Shown here in pieces: positions 23,606 to 31,785 of a DNA stretch of 41,887 bases. Position 1 is the stretch's first letter; every line of letters begins with the position of its first letter. Origin of the DNA: F23-D06 sp045132055 (GTDB lineage Bacteria > Bacteroidota > Bacteroidia > Bacteroidales > WCHB1-69); contig JBGURP010000043.1 of NCBI GenBank assembly GCA_045132055.1, positions 1-41,887 of the forward strand, in the 5' to 3' direction. The notes under the pieces are model-generated. The model made no database searches. It saw nothing but the letters and a program-made list of their open reading frames with translations, and was not told the DNA's origin. Position numbers and translations under genes: made by a program.

Positions 23606-24784
23606 ATGGCAGAAAAAAGAGATTATTACGAAGTGCTGGGCGTTGACAAAAACGCGTCAGCGGAAGAAATAAAAAAAGCATACCGCAAGTGTGCCATGCA
23701 GTATCATCCCGACCGTTGGGTGAATGGAACCGAGCAGGAAAAGAAAGATGCTGAGGAGAAGTTCAAGGAAGCGGCAGAAGCTTACGATGTGCTGAGCAAT
23801 CCGGACAAGAAGTCGCGGTACGACCAGTTCGGCCATGCGGGCATGGGTGGCGCGGCCTCCGATTTTTCCGGATTTGACATCAGCGACATTTTCTCGCACT
23901 TTGCAGATGTATTCGGCGGCGCGACAGGTGGCGGTTTTAGCTTCGGCGACCTGTTCGGTGGCGGCGGCATGGGCGGCGGCCAGCGTGTGCGCAAGGGCGG
24001 CAACATTCGCATCAAGGTTAAACTCACATTGGAGGAGGTGGCCAACCCGACCGAGAAGAAAGTGAAAATCAACAAGTTTGTGGCTTGCGAACACTGCCAT
24101 GGCACCGGCGCAAAAGACGAGCACAGCAAGGAAACCTGTCCTACCTGCAAAGGACGCGGCCAAGTGTATCGTCAGCAGCGCAGCATGTTTGGCATCATTC
24201 AACAAGCTTCCGTTTGTCCTCAGTGCAACGGCTCTGGTGAAATCATCAAGAATCCCTGCCCGCACTGTCACGGCAACGGCATCGTGCAAGGCGAAGAGGT
24301 TATCCAACTCACCATTCCCGCAGGTGTGGACAATGGCATGCAGCTCACTGTGCGTGGCAAAGGGCACGCGGCGGCCAACGGCGGCGTGAACGGCGACCTT
24401 CTGGTGGCTATTGAGGTGGCTGACCATGACGTGTTTGAGCGCGATGGTAACAACCTGTATCTCAATTACTACATCAGCTTCCCGCAGGCGGCACTCGGCG
24501 CCACAGTGGAAATCCCGACCCTGAATGGCAAGGCCAAGATCAAGATTGCGGCAGGTACGCAGGGAGGACAAATACTCCGCTTGCAAGGCAAGGGCCTGCC
24601 CGAGCTGCACTCGCGCAATGTGGGCGATTTGATTGTCAATGTGAATGTATGGACGCCCAAGAGCCTCACCAAAGAAGAGAAGGAAATGATTGAGAAACTT
24701 AGCACGCACGACAATTTTGTGCCCAAGCCCGGCAAAAACGAGCGTAGCGTGTTCAACCGCGTACGGCAGTTTTTCAGAGACTAA
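23606..24784 (+). CDS. dnaJ: DnaJ co-chaperone
   Basis: The product has 392 residues and is a type I Hsp40. The J domain (about 5-76) has the HPD motif at 34-36. A Gly/Phe-rich linker (about 80-127) follows, then four zinc-binding repeats: CEHCHGTG (161-168), CPTCKGRG (178-185), CPQCNGSG (204-211) and CPHCHGNG (218-225). Then come the C-terminal substrate-binding domains. It hands unfolded clients to DnaK and stimulates its ATPase. The stop codon overlaps that of the convergent gene at 24781 by 4 nt. Confidence 0.97.
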   Translation: MAEKRDYYEVLGVDKNASAEEIKKAYRKCAMQYHPDRWVNGTEQEKKDAEEKFKEAAEAYDVLSNPDKKSRYDQFGHAGMGGAASDFSGFDISDIFSHFADVFGGATGGGFSFGDLFGGGGMGGGQRVRKGGNIRIKVKLTLEEVANPTEKKVKINKFVACEHCHGTGAKDEHSKETCPTCKGRGQVYRQQRSMFGIIQQASVCPQCNGSGEIIKNPCPHCHGNGIVQGEEVIQLTIPAGVDNGMQLTVRGKGHAAANGGVNGDLLVAIEVADHDVFERDGNNLYLNYYISFPQAALGATVEIPTLNGKAKIKIAAGTQGGQILRLQGKGLPELHSRNVGDLIVNVNVWTPKSLTKEEKEMIEKLSTHDNFVPKPGKNERSVFNRVRQFFRD

Positions 24785-25194
24785 AAATCTGTCAGCGGTC
24801 GGATTTCCTCCGTTTCAAAATCTATAGTGAAGAAATAATGCGTGCTTCCATTGGTTACGCCAAGAATGGGAGCACGCAGTGTTTTGTTGTAGCGTCCCGC
24901 TTGCTCAATGACGGCCTGCGTGATTTCCACATCCGGCGCCTTGCATTCAATCACCATCTGTGGCTTCAGGTCTTCGCCAAAGACCACCAAATCGTAGCGT
25001 TTGGTCATGCCGTTCACGGTAATGGCCTTTTCTACAGACAGATGCGATACAGGTATCTTTTTGATATTCAGCAGAAAAAGGATGAATTGTTGCCGCACGC
25101 GTTCCTCCGGAGTCAGCACCAGCCATTTTTTACGGATGGGGTCAAAAACCTCCGTGCGTTCATCCTTGTCCCGTTGCTTGAAAACGTATTCCAT
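24781..25194 (-). CDS. HsdR_N-like PD-(D/E)xK-fold protein, function unknown
   Basis: The product has 137 residues. After VFDPIRKKWLVLTPEERVRQQFILFLL, the segment YDLVVFGEDLKPQMVIECKAPD provides the D-x(n)-ExK signature of the PD-(D/E)xK nuclease fold. The whole resembles the type I restriction enzyme R-protein N-terminal domain that occurs as a stand-alone Bacteroidota protein. No restriction system is nearby. The start codon overlaps the nspC stop codon (TAATG), so translation is probably coupled to nspC. A nuclease activity is possible from the fold but unproven. Confidence 0.8.
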   Translation of the reverse strand: MEYVFKQRDKDERTEVFDPIRKKWLVLTPEERVRQQFILFLLNIKKIPVSHLSVEKAITVNGMTKRYDLVVFGEDLKPQMVIECKAPDVEITQAVIEQAGRYNKTLRAPILGVTNGSTHYFFTIDFETEEIRPLTDF

Positions 25195-26348
25195 TATCCT
25201 AATTTGGCTTTGTAAGAGGCATAGTCGCCGGGCTCCGACAACAACTCAAACTCGCCGTTGCGGTGAATCATGCCGATGGAAGGATGCGCGACGCCGTTGA
25301 AGAAGGTGGTCTTCACCATGGTGTAGTGGATCATGTCATCGAACACTATGCGGTCGCCGACTTCCAGCGGCTCGTCAAAGGCAAAGTCGCCCATGCCGAT
25401 GTAGTCGCCGGCCAGGCAGGAGCAACCGCCGAGGCGATAGACGTATTTGTCCTTTTCGGTGGGCTCGTGCGCGCCGAGTACAGTAGGTTTGTAGGGCATC
25501 TCCAGACAGTCGGGCATGTGGCACGCAAAAGAAACGTTGAGCATCGCTATTTTGATTCCTTTGTTCACCACGATGTCCTCCACCGTTGAGGTGAGCACAC
25601 CGGTTTGCCAGCCCACGGCCTCGCCCGGTTCCAGAATGACTTCCTCCAAGTTGGGATAGCGACTCCGGAAGTCTTTCAGCATCTGGATGAGGTGCGGGAT
25701 GTTATAGTCTGCGCGGGTGATGTGGTGCCCGCCACCGAAGTTCACCCACTTGCATTGGCGGATGTATTTGGCGAAGCGTTGCTCAAAGGCCTCCAAGCAG
25801 TGCTCCAGTGCGTAGCTGTCGTTTTCACAAAGTACGTGGAAGTGCAGCCCCTCGATGCCTTCGGGCAGGTTTTCGGGCATATCTTCGGCCAAAATACCCA
25901 AGCGCGAACCCGGCAGAGCAGGGTTGTAAAGATCCGTCTCAATTTCCGAGTATTCGGGGTTCACGCGCAGTCCGAAGCTCACTTTCTTTGGACTGTTCAG
26001 CGCAGTTTCTTTGTACTTGTCCCACTGGCTTAATGAGTTGAAAGTCAGGTGACTGCTATAGATGAGCAGTTGCTGGAATTCATTCTCCAGATACACTGGC
26101 GCGTAGGTGTGCGCGTCGCAGCACATCTCCTCCGAAATCAAGCGTGCTTCGTTGAGCGAGGAGGCGGTGGCGCCGGCCAAGTAACTTTTAATCAGCGGAA
26201 AGGAGCGCCAGAACGACATGCCTTTCAACGCGCAGATGATGGAAACACCAGCTTCCTGTTGCACAAGATTCAGCAGCTCCAGGTTGGCAATCAGCGCATT
26301 CTCCGACATGATATAACAAGGGGAGGGAAGAGAGTCGTAGTGGGTCAT
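25194..26348 (-). CDS. nspC: Carboxynorspermidine/carboxyspermidine decarboxylase
   Basis: The product has 384 residues, an alanine-racemase-fold PLP decarboxylase. It removes CO2 from carboxy(nor)spermidine, the last step of the route begun by the enzyme at 13787. The PLP lysine is probably Lys42 (IICALKGMSFW). ILEPGEAVGW and YRLGGCSCLAGDYIG near the C-terminus fit NspC, whereas diaminopimelate decarboxylase differs there and is longer. The upstream gap holds a heptad repeat. The downstream HsdR_N-like gene overlaps it by 1 nt. Confidence 0.92.
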   Translation of the reverse strand: MTHYDSLPSPCYIMSENALIANLELLNLVQQEAGVSIICALKGMSFWRSFPLIKSYLAGATASSLNEARLISEEMCCDAHTYAPVYLENEFQQLLIYSSHLTFNSLSQWDKYKETALNSPKKVSFGLRVNPEYSEIETDLYNPALPGSRLGILAEDMPENLPEGIEGLHFHVLCENDSYALEHCLEAFEQRFAKYIRQCKWVNFGGGHHITRADYNIPHLIQMLKDFRSRYPNLEEVILEPGEAVGWQTGVLTSTVEDIVVNKGIKIAMLNVSFACHMPDCLEMPYKPTVLGAHEPTEKDKYVYRLGGCSCLAGDYIGMGDFAFDEPLEVGDRIVFDDMIHYTMVKTTFFNGVAHPSIGMIHRNGEFELLSEPGDYASYKAKLG

Positions 26349-26352
26349 TTTT

Positions 26353-26380
26353 AGTTTAAAGTTTAGAGTTTAAAGTTTAG
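26353..26380. repeat. Degenerate heptanucleotide tandem repeat, four units
   Basis: The plus-strand units are AGTTTAA, AGTTTAG, AGTTTAA and AGTTTAG, in perfect 7-nt register. They start 5 nt upstream of the nspC start codon (minus-strand gene). Confidence 0.85.
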
Positions 26381-26405
26381 AGAGAATTCCGTTGGGGATT
26401 AAACA

Positions 26406-26609
26406 TCACCCTATGATTTTTCCCAACAGGTAAAATAGAATCCAAAAGACAAGTGTAGCGCCGCCAACGATAGTCATGACAACACCTCCTTGCAACTTAA
26501 ATATCAAAAATATAATTCCTAACACGAAGATGATCAGTGCATAAATCAGCATTTTCTTCATAAACGCCTGGAACCCAGTGGAGTGGAACATTTCTTTCAA
26601 ACTTCCCAT
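26406..26609 (-). CDS. Small membrane protein, function unknown
   Basis: The product has 67 residues. After ~17 polar residues there are two hydrophobic helices (about 20-38 and 42-64: MLIYALIIFVLGIIFLIF and VVMTIVGGATLVFWILFYLLG). I recognise no family. An exact -7 element at 26632-26639 supports expression. It lies 57 nt upstream of nspC in the same direction and may share its transcript. Confidence 0.65.
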   Translation of the reverse strand: MGSLKEMFHSTGFQAFMKKMLIYALIIFVLGIIFLIFKLQGGVVMTIVGGATLVFWILFYLLGKIIG

Positions 26610-26631
26610 AATGATATTGTTTTAGAAAGCA

Positions 26632-26639
26632 CAAAAGTA
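26632..26639 (-). promoter_or_regulatory. -7 promoter element TACTTTTG
   Basis: This is a minus-strand exact TAnnTTTG match, 22 nt upstream of the small membrane protein gene. Confidence 0.65.
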
Positions 26640-26723
26640 CAAAAATATCTCCACAGATTATCGATTATCCGTATCTCACGAATCTGCGCGGAAAGTATCC
26701 TCGCGATCCTTGTGATCCGCGAC

Positions 26724-26755
26724 CAAAAAAGAGGCTCCGTTACCACGAAGCCTCT
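26724..26755 (-). terminator. Rho-independent terminator after the aminotransferase gene
   Basis: AGAGGCT and AGCCTCT form a 7-bp stem (26730-26736 with 26749-26755). On the minus strand TTTTTT follows. It lies 33 nt after the aminotransferase stop codon; the intervening sequence is a heptad repeat. Confidence 0.8.
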
Positions 26756-26781
26756 CTAATCTCTCATCTCTATACTCTAAA
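26754..26781. repeat. Degenerate heptanucleotide tandem repeat, four units
   Basis: The plus-strand units are CTCTAAT, CTCTCAT, CTCTATA and CTCTAAA. The first two are identical to units at 5619-5646. The array sits between the aminotransferase stop codon and its terminator. Confidence 0.8.
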
Positions 26782-26788
26782 CTAAATT

Positions 26789-28099
26789 CTAGTGGTTCTC
26801 CTTGAACAGCTTCAGTCTCTCCTCCAGAATCGGGAACTGGCGGCGCGGGGTCAGGGAGACGCAGGCGCGCAGGCCTTCTGTACGCTCACTGCCGCATGTC
26901 ACCAACGAGATGGCGCTGATGCCGTAGTACAGGAACTCGTGCAACAGTTCATCGCTGCTCATTCCCGGATAGGCCACAGTGAAGTAGAAGCCGTCGGCCA
27001 AGTCTTTGTCACCATCCTTGTCATAGACAATCTCGAAACCATTATTCGTGAAGAGTTTCTTCATGATGGCGGCTTTCTCACCATATTCTTTCACATCGTT
27101 GATGTAGTTGTATGTGCCGTCGTTGCAGGCTTTCAGGATGGCGGCCATGGCGTATTGTGCGGAGTGCGCCACACCGGAGCTGATGGCATACACGGTACCG
27201 TAGATGATGGCGCGGCCCAGTTTCTTCATCTTGAAGTAGGGCTCCAGGTCGTCGAACTCGCGGTTGTAGAGCTTGTTTGACATGATCATCAGGGCGATAC
27301 GCTCGCCGGCGTAGCTGAAAGCTTTGGAACCGGAGATCAGCAGGGCGTAGTTGTCGGTGTATTTGCCCACGCTCGGCTGGTAAGGCGGTACGCCCGGCTT
27401 GGAGATATCCTGACGGAAGTCCATGCCGAAGTAAGCCAAATCTTCAAAAACAAACACATCGTATTTGTTGGCCACCTCGCCGATGATTTGCAATTCCTCT
27501 TCGGTGAAGCAAATCCAGGACGGGTTGTTGGGGTTGGAGTACATGATGGTATGAATGTTGCCTTTTTCGAGATAGCTCTCCAATTTGGCGCGCAGTTTCT
27601 GACCACGGTGCTCATACACGTCGAAAGTTTCGTATTTGAGGCCCATCACACGGTGTTGTTGCTTTTGCACAGGGAAACCCGGATCGATGAAGAGCGTAGT
27701 GTCGCGTTCTTTGCGGCAGCGTACGAAGGTCATGAAGCCGGCCATGCCGCCCATCATGGAGCCCACGGTGGGAATGCAGTTTTCAGGATTCACGTCCAGG
27801 TCGATGAAATTCTTCACGAAGCGGGCAGCCTCTTGTTTAAGAGCAGGGATACCTTCGATATCGGGATAGATGGCGGCCACACCTTTCTTGAGGGCTTCAA
27901 TCTGGGCCTCCACGCCCACGTGGCATGCGGGAAGTCCGGGAATGCCCATCTCCATGCGGACGAATTCTTTGCCAGAGGCTTGTTCAATCTCGTTAATCAA
28001 CCTTTTGACCTCACGGATGGAGGCTTTGCCGACGGAAGAAATGCCGCTACCGGCCACGATTTTATCCACAATTTCTGCAGGGATGGGTGTGTTTTTCAT
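26789..28099 (-). CDS. PLP-dependent aminotransferase, class I/II fold
   Basis: The product has 436 residues. The fold-type I pattern is clear: SNPNNPSW (189-195) contacts the substrate carboxylate, FEDLAYFG (218-225) holds Asp220 and Tyr223 near the PLP ring, and ISGSKAFSYAGERI puts the PLP lysine at Lys259. The C-terminal region has RACVSLTPR for the second carboxylate-binding Arg. The N-terminal ~50 residues are unusual for aspartate aminotransferases. The substrate cannot be told; its neighbours give no pathway. It has its own promoter element and terminator. Confidence 0.88.
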   Translation of the reverse strand: MKNTPIPAEIVDKIVAGSGISSVGKASIREVKRLINEIEQASGKEFVRMEMGIPGLPACHVGVEAQIEALKKGVAAIYPDIEGIPALKQEAARFVKNFIDLDVNPENCIPTVGSMMGGMAGFMTFVRCRKERDTTLFIDPGFPVQKQQHRVMGLKYETFDVYEHRGQKLRAKLESYLEKGNIHTIMYSNPNNPSWICFTEEELQIIGEVANKYDVFVFEDLAYFGMDFRQDISKPGVPPYQPSVGKYTDNYALLISGSKAFSYAGERIALMIMSNKLYNREFDDLEPYFKMKKLGRAIIYGTVYAISSGVAHSAQYAMAAILKACNDGTYNYINDVKEYGEKAAIMKKLFTNNGFEIVYDKDGDKDLADGFYFTVAYPGMSSDELLHEFLYYGISAISLVTCGSERTEGLRACVSLTPRRQFPILEERLKLFKENH

Positions 28100-28147
28100 T
28101 ATAAAGCGTTTATTTATTGATGAATAACTGTTTTAATATTGGAACTG

Positions 28148-28155
28148 CAAAGATA
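28148..28155 (-). promoter_or_regulatory. -7 promoter element TATCTTTG for the aminotransferase
   Basis: This is an exact minus-strand TAnnTTTG match, 48 nt upstream of the start at 28099. It follows directly on the terminator of the upstream lipoprotein gene. Confidence 0.7.
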
Positions 28156-28160
28156 TAAAA

Positions 28161-28188
28161 AAAAGGGCAACGGTGAAGTTGCCCTTTT
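28161..28188 (-). terminator. Rho-independent terminator of the lipoprotein pair
   Basis: AAAAGGGCAAC and GTTGCCCTTTT form a perfect 11-bp stem around GGTGAA, with a long T run on the minus strand. Confidence 0.88.
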
Positions 28189-28208
28189 CGGTATGGAGTT
28201 AAAGAAAA

Positions 28209-28526
28209 TTATCTTCTCTTAACGCCTTTGTTAACCACTTGGTTGGTAGCGTCTTTTTCAGCTTGATCGATAGCAGCGTTGGCTACGTTCTCAGCTGCGC
28301 TCTGAGCGTGTTCCTTAACCGTTTGTTTCGGTTTGGTCGTTTGTTTAGCAGGAGTTGCTTTTTGCTCTTGAACGGGCTCTTCAGCAACAACGGCTTCTTC
28401 TTCTTGAGCGGGAGCTTCAGTTACTTCTTCAGCAACGGGTTCCACAACCGGTTCTTCTTGTTTGTTCTTGTTACCACAAGCCACGAAAAGGCCAGCGCAC
28501 AATAAAACTAAAAATAATTTTTTCAT
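28209..28526 (-). CDS. Small low-complexity lipoprotein
   Basis: The product has 105 residues. MKKLFLVLLCAGLFVACGN gives a clear lipobox (Cys17). The mature part has a Glu/Val/Pro-rich stretch (about 22-55), then a Lys/Thr-rich and helical Ala/Asn/Gln-rich tail ending in basic KGVKRR. The acidic-then-basic layout may act as a spacer between membrane and peptidoglycan, but that is a guess. It lies 27 nt after the lipoprotein gene at 28554 and shares its promoter. Confidence 0.75.
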   Translation of the reverse strand: MKKLFLVLLCAGLFVACGNKNKQEEPVVEPVAEEVTEAPAQEEEAVVAEEPVQEQKATPAKQTTKPKQTVKEHAQSAAENVANAAIDQAEKDATNQVVNKGVKRR

Positions 28527-28553
28527 TGTTTATTGAATTTAAAAGGTTAAAAA

Positions 28554-29069
28554 TTATTTTGCAGGAACGTAAGTCAGGGTGAAGGTGTATTGATCCTTGG
28601 TCGGAGCAGCAACATCGTCGATGGTGCAGTTGAATTTGAATTCTTCTTCAGTCAGATTCAGGATGTGGCAATAGACTTGTTTAATTTGGTCGTTAGCATC
28701 CAAAATGAAAGGAACTTGCATGTACATCCAGTTATCATCAACTGCGTCGAAAGAGTACAGGAAAGCGGTAGCTTCTTGCAGACCGTATTCAGGATCGATG
28801 TTAGCACCGGGATCGAGGGTCTGAACACCTTCTACGGTGAATGTCATGATATCATCCAGCTCATAGTCATACAAGTAACCATTCATGAGGTTGGTTACAT
28901 ATTCGCCAGAAGCCATGTGATAAGCAGGGGAAGATTCAGCAGCTGACAAAACCCAACCGTGTTTCGGAGAAGCGAGGAGCTCAGCTTTGGTTTTCTCAAC
29001 AGGACCCGGACAAGCGGTGAAAAATACTGCCAATGCAGCAACTGCTAATGCTAAAAATGCTTTTTTCAT
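28554..29069 (-). CDS. Lipoprotein, beta-rich, function unknown
   Basis: The product has 171 residues. The signal MKKAFLALAVAALAVFFTAC gives Cys20 as the lipidated residue. The mature domain (about 30-171) has alternating strands such as YTFTLTYVPA at the C-terminus and repeated acidic-aromatic turns. It may be a small beta-sandwich or lipocalin-like domain; I cannot name it. It is first in a two-gene unit behind a -7 element at 29128. Confidence 0.72.
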   Translation of the reverse strand: MKKAFLALAVAALAVFFTACPGPVEKTKAELLASPKHGWVLSAAESSPAYHMASGEYVTNLMNGYLYDYELDDIMTFTVEGVQTLDPGANIDPEYGLQEATAFLYSFDAVDDNWMYMQVPFILDANDQIKQVYCHILNLTEEEFKFNCTIDDVAAPTKDQYTFTLTYVPAK

Positions 29070-29127
29070 TGTTTTGAAATTTTAAGTTATTAATAAGGTT
29101 TACAAATCGTTTCTTACTTCAAGCTCG

Positions 29128-29135
29128 CAAAAATA
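29128..29135 (-). promoter_or_regulatory. -7 promoter element TATTTTTG for the lipoprotein pair
   Basis: This is a minus-strand exact TAnnTTTG match, 58 nt upstream of the start at 29069. Confidence 0.55.
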
Positions 29136-29228
29136 AAAAATTTTCTATACCGCAATTCTTAAAAAATAAAAAAAAACACAATGTCAAAAAAAATAGATTG
29201 AAAGTGCCAAACATCTGAAAAAAAAATG

Positions 29229-29236
29229 TACTTTTA
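29229..29236 (+). promoter_or_regulatory. Weak -7-like element TACTTTTA for exbB
   Basis: Seven of eight positions agree with TAnnTTTG in the 306-nt gap between the lipoprotein gene and exbB. The leader would be ~130 nt. The rest of the gap is AT-rich apart from a G-rich stretch near 29255-29295; I see no gene in it. Confidence 0.35.
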
Positions 29237-29375
29237 CGCCCTTAAAATACGAATGGTGCGGAACGTGCGTTGGTAGTAGGGGAGGAGAGGTTCTACAGTG
29301 GTTTTAAGAATTTGAAATTCAATTAGATATTAAATTATAAGTAATTATTCAAAAAATTAATCAAAAAAAAGTATT

Positions 29376-30185
29376 ATGAAAAAAGTAGTCTCATTACTTG
29401 CCGTTTTAGGTTTCCTGACCTTCGGTATTGCAAACGTGTCATTTGCCGCAAATGATCAAAAAACGGACAATGCAGCCACTGAACAGGTTGCTGACTCTGC
29501 AGCTGCTCCCGCTGCTGCTCAAGCCGAACTGACAGAAGATCCCGATGATGCTGTCAACCACGGCTTGCATTATACGCTCAAAGAGAAATTTATCCAGGGT
29601 GGTGCTGTGTGGATGACCCCGGTGCTCATCTGTTTGATTTTAGGTCTTGCGTTCGTTATTGAACGTATATTCTACCTCAACCTTTCCACTGTCAATTCCA
29701 AGAAACTGCTCAACAAGATTGAGGATGCTCTCAAGAACGGTGGTGTTGAGAAGGCTAAAGAACTCTGCCGTGACACCAAAGGACCTCTTGCCGCTGTCTT
29801 CTATCAAGGTCTCGACCGCTATGACGAAGGTCTTGAGTCTGTTGAAAAATCCGTCGTTTCCTACGGTGGCGTTCAGATGGCCAAATTGGAAACCAACCTT
29901 ACCTGGATCAGCTTGTTCATCGCCATTGCTCCGTCTTTGGGATTCTTGGGTACTGTGATCGGTATGGTGCAGGCATTCGATGACATCGAGCGCGCTGGTG
30001 ATATTTCCCCGACTATCGTGGCTGGTGGTATGAAAGTGGCTTTGTTGACGACCGTGTTCGGTTTGATCACCGCCATGATCCTCCAAGTGTTCTACAACTA
30101 TCTGCTTACCAAAGTTGACAGCATTGTGAACGACATGGAAGACGCCACCATCTCCTTCATGGATATTCTGGTGAAAAACAAATAA
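29376..30185 (+). CDS. exbB: ExbB/TolQ-type proton channel protein
   Basis: The product has 269 residues. An N-terminal signal-like helix (1-24) and an Ala/Asp-rich periplasmic stretch precede the MotA/TolQ/ExbB domain. Its membrane helices are at about 77-95, 175-198 (WISLFIAIAPSLGFLGTVIGM) and 215-240. The segment LGFLGTVIGMVQAF-x(n)-ISPTIVAGGMKVALLTTVFGLITA is the ExbB signature. With ExbD it uses the proton gradient to energise TonB-dependent outer-membrane transport. It is the first gene of exbB - unknown - exbD - exbD. Confidence 0.93.
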   Translation: MKKVVSLLAVLGFLTFGIANVSFAANDQKTDNAATEQVADSAAAPAAAQAELTEDPDDAVNHGLHYTLKEKFIQGGAVWMTPVLICLILGLAFVIERIFYLNLSTVNSKKLLNKIEDALKNGGVEKAKELCRDTKGPLAAVFYQGLDRYDEGLESVEKSVVSYGGVQMAKLETNLTWISLFIAIAPSLGFLGTVIGMVQAFDDIERAGDISPTIVAGGMKVALLTTVFGLITAMILQVFYNYLLTKVDSIVNDMEDATISFMDILVKNK

Positions 30186-30227
30186 TCTTTTCCAAAACTA
30201 TACTATTATTATAAATACTATATAATA

Positions 30228-31175
30228 ATGAAGGATAAAATCATTAAAATCATAATATTTGCAGTGGCGATCTTGGATTGCATTCTTGCGCTTGCCTTCG
30301 CTTTCACCTTTGATGATGACAAGAAGGATGCTTTCTCTCAAGCTCGACTGGTTCAGGCTGAAAATCCTACGATGATGGCCGACTTTACCGCTGCAACCCC
30401 CGAAGCTCTTCCCGACCTGGTGGCCAAATACCAGGACGAAATCAAGAATCTCAACGACTCATTGAAGGGTGTTCAACTTCAGAAAGATATTCTTTATACC
30501 TATCTTCAAGATTTGAAAGGCCTGAATGAGAATAATTTCGAGCAATACAAAGCTGATTTTCCGACCCGCGCAGAAGGCCTCTTTGCCAAATGTGACAAAA
30601 AGCAGGAATATGTTGACGGTTTCAATGCTGTGAACTCCCTCAAGGATCTGGAAGCTTATGTCCGCAAAATTGAAAGCGAATATGCTTCTCTGAAACAAAG
30701 CTACTTGGAAAGCTGTAACTATATGAAGGCTGCCAACTCCATTGTTTCCAGAGCTGACATGATCAATGCTACAGCTTCTGCTAACAAGAAGGCTACTGAT
30801 CTGGAAGAGATGCAGAAGGATCTCAAAAGCTTCAAGTCCAGCTCCAGACTGCAGACGCTCTTTATGGTCATCGGTTATTGTCTTGGCGGACTTACCATTC
30901 TCCTGTTGCTTTGTTTTGCATTATTGAAGATGGTCAAGGAGTTTAAGACTTCCTATAAGATTCTCATTGTGCTGGCCTTGTTCGCCATTGTTGTATTCAT
31001 CGGCTATGCCATCGGTTCTTCCGTACTCAGCCCCTCCGCTATCAAGATGGGCCTGACTGTCGGCGGATTCAAAATGGTGAATGCAGCTTGTTTTACAGTA
31101 TATGTTTGTTTATTGGGTGCTCTCTTGGCCATTCTCGTGACCGGCATCATGAGTGCCATTAAAAATAGAAGATAA
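30228..31175 (+). CDS. Membrane protein of the ExbB/ExbD operon, function unknown
   Basis: The product has 315 residues. One N-terminal helix (about 7-27) is followed by a long charged region (~50-205) likely to be coiled coil outside the cytoplasm. Three hydrophobic helices follow, near 215-237, 245-262 and 283-308. It lies 42 nt after exbB, and exbD starts 1 nt after its stop codon. This position between ExbB and ExbD recurs in Bacteroidota operons, so a structural role in the Ton motor is plausible. I know no tested function. Confidence 0.8.
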   Translation: MKDKIIKIIIFAVAILDCILALAFAFTFDDDKKDAFSQARLVQAENPTMMADFTAATPEALPDLVAKYQDEIKNLNDSLKGVQLQKDILYTYLQDLKGLNENNFEQYKADFPTRAEGLFAKCDKKQEYVDGFNAVNSLKDLEAYVRKIESEYASLKQSYLESCNYMKAANSIVSRADMINATASANKKATDLEEMQKDLKSFKSSSRLQTLFMVIGYCLGGLTILLLLCFALLKMVKEFKTSYKILIVLALFAIVVFIGYAIGSSVLSPSAIKMGLTVGGFKMVNAACFTVYVCLLGALLAILVTGIMSAIKNRR

Positions 31176-31176
31176 C

Positions 31177-31764
31177 ATGAGTAAAAGAAAAACACCGGGA
31201 TTAAACACAGGTGCTTCAGCAGATATTTCCTTTCTGCTGTTGACGTTCTTCTTGTTGACATCCTCCATCAATACTGAACAAGGTATCCCTCGTAAGTTAC
31301 CACCTCCAAAGACGGACGACACTCCGGAAATGAAGGCCGATATTAACAAACGTAATGTTTTGAATGTGTTGGTCAATTATCTGGATCAAATCTCCGTTAA
31401 TGGTGAGGTGATGCCTGTTTCCGAACTGAAGGACAAAGCGAAGGAGTTTTTCTCCAATCCGACTAACGATCCTTCCCTTCCGGAAAAGGTGAACAAACCC
31501 ATTGATGGTATTGGTGACTTTGCAGTGTCCAAGGGCGTTGTGTCTTTGACCAACGACCAAGGGACGAGCTATAACATGTATGTCCAGGTGCAGAACGAAC
31601 TCCAGCGCGCTGTGAACGAGTTGCGTGACGAAACCGCTCTCCAATATTTCGGAAAAAAATACAACGCACTCGATTCTGCCGCACAGAGAGCTATCACCGC
31701 CGCTATACCTATGAGTATTTCGGAAGCTCCGCCTATGGACTACAGTAAAGCCCCTGCACAATAA
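31177..31764 (+). CDS. ExbD/TolR-type protein, first copy
   Basis: The product has 195 residues. MSKRKTPGLNTGASADISFLLLTFFLLTSSI gives the cytoplasmic tail, the conserved membrane-helix Asp and a single helix. The periplasmic domain (about 40-195) is longer than in standard ExbD. I chose the Met at 31177 because the tail SKRKTPGLNTGAS is conserved in ExbD and further upstream Met codons overlap the previous gene. The Asp in the membrane helix is the expected proton carrier. Confidence 0.88.
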   Translation: MSKRKTPGLNTGASADISFLLLTFFLLTSSINTEQGIPRKLPPPKTDDTPEMKADINKRNVLNVLVNYLDQISVNGEVMPVSELKDKAKEFFSNPTNDPSLPEKVNKPIDGIGDFAVSKGVVSLTNDQGTSYNMYVQVQNELQRAVNELRDETALQYFGKKYNALDSAAQRAITAAIPMSISEAPPMDYSKAPAQ

Positions 31765-31785
31765 TCCTTAAAAAATTGAAAGATT

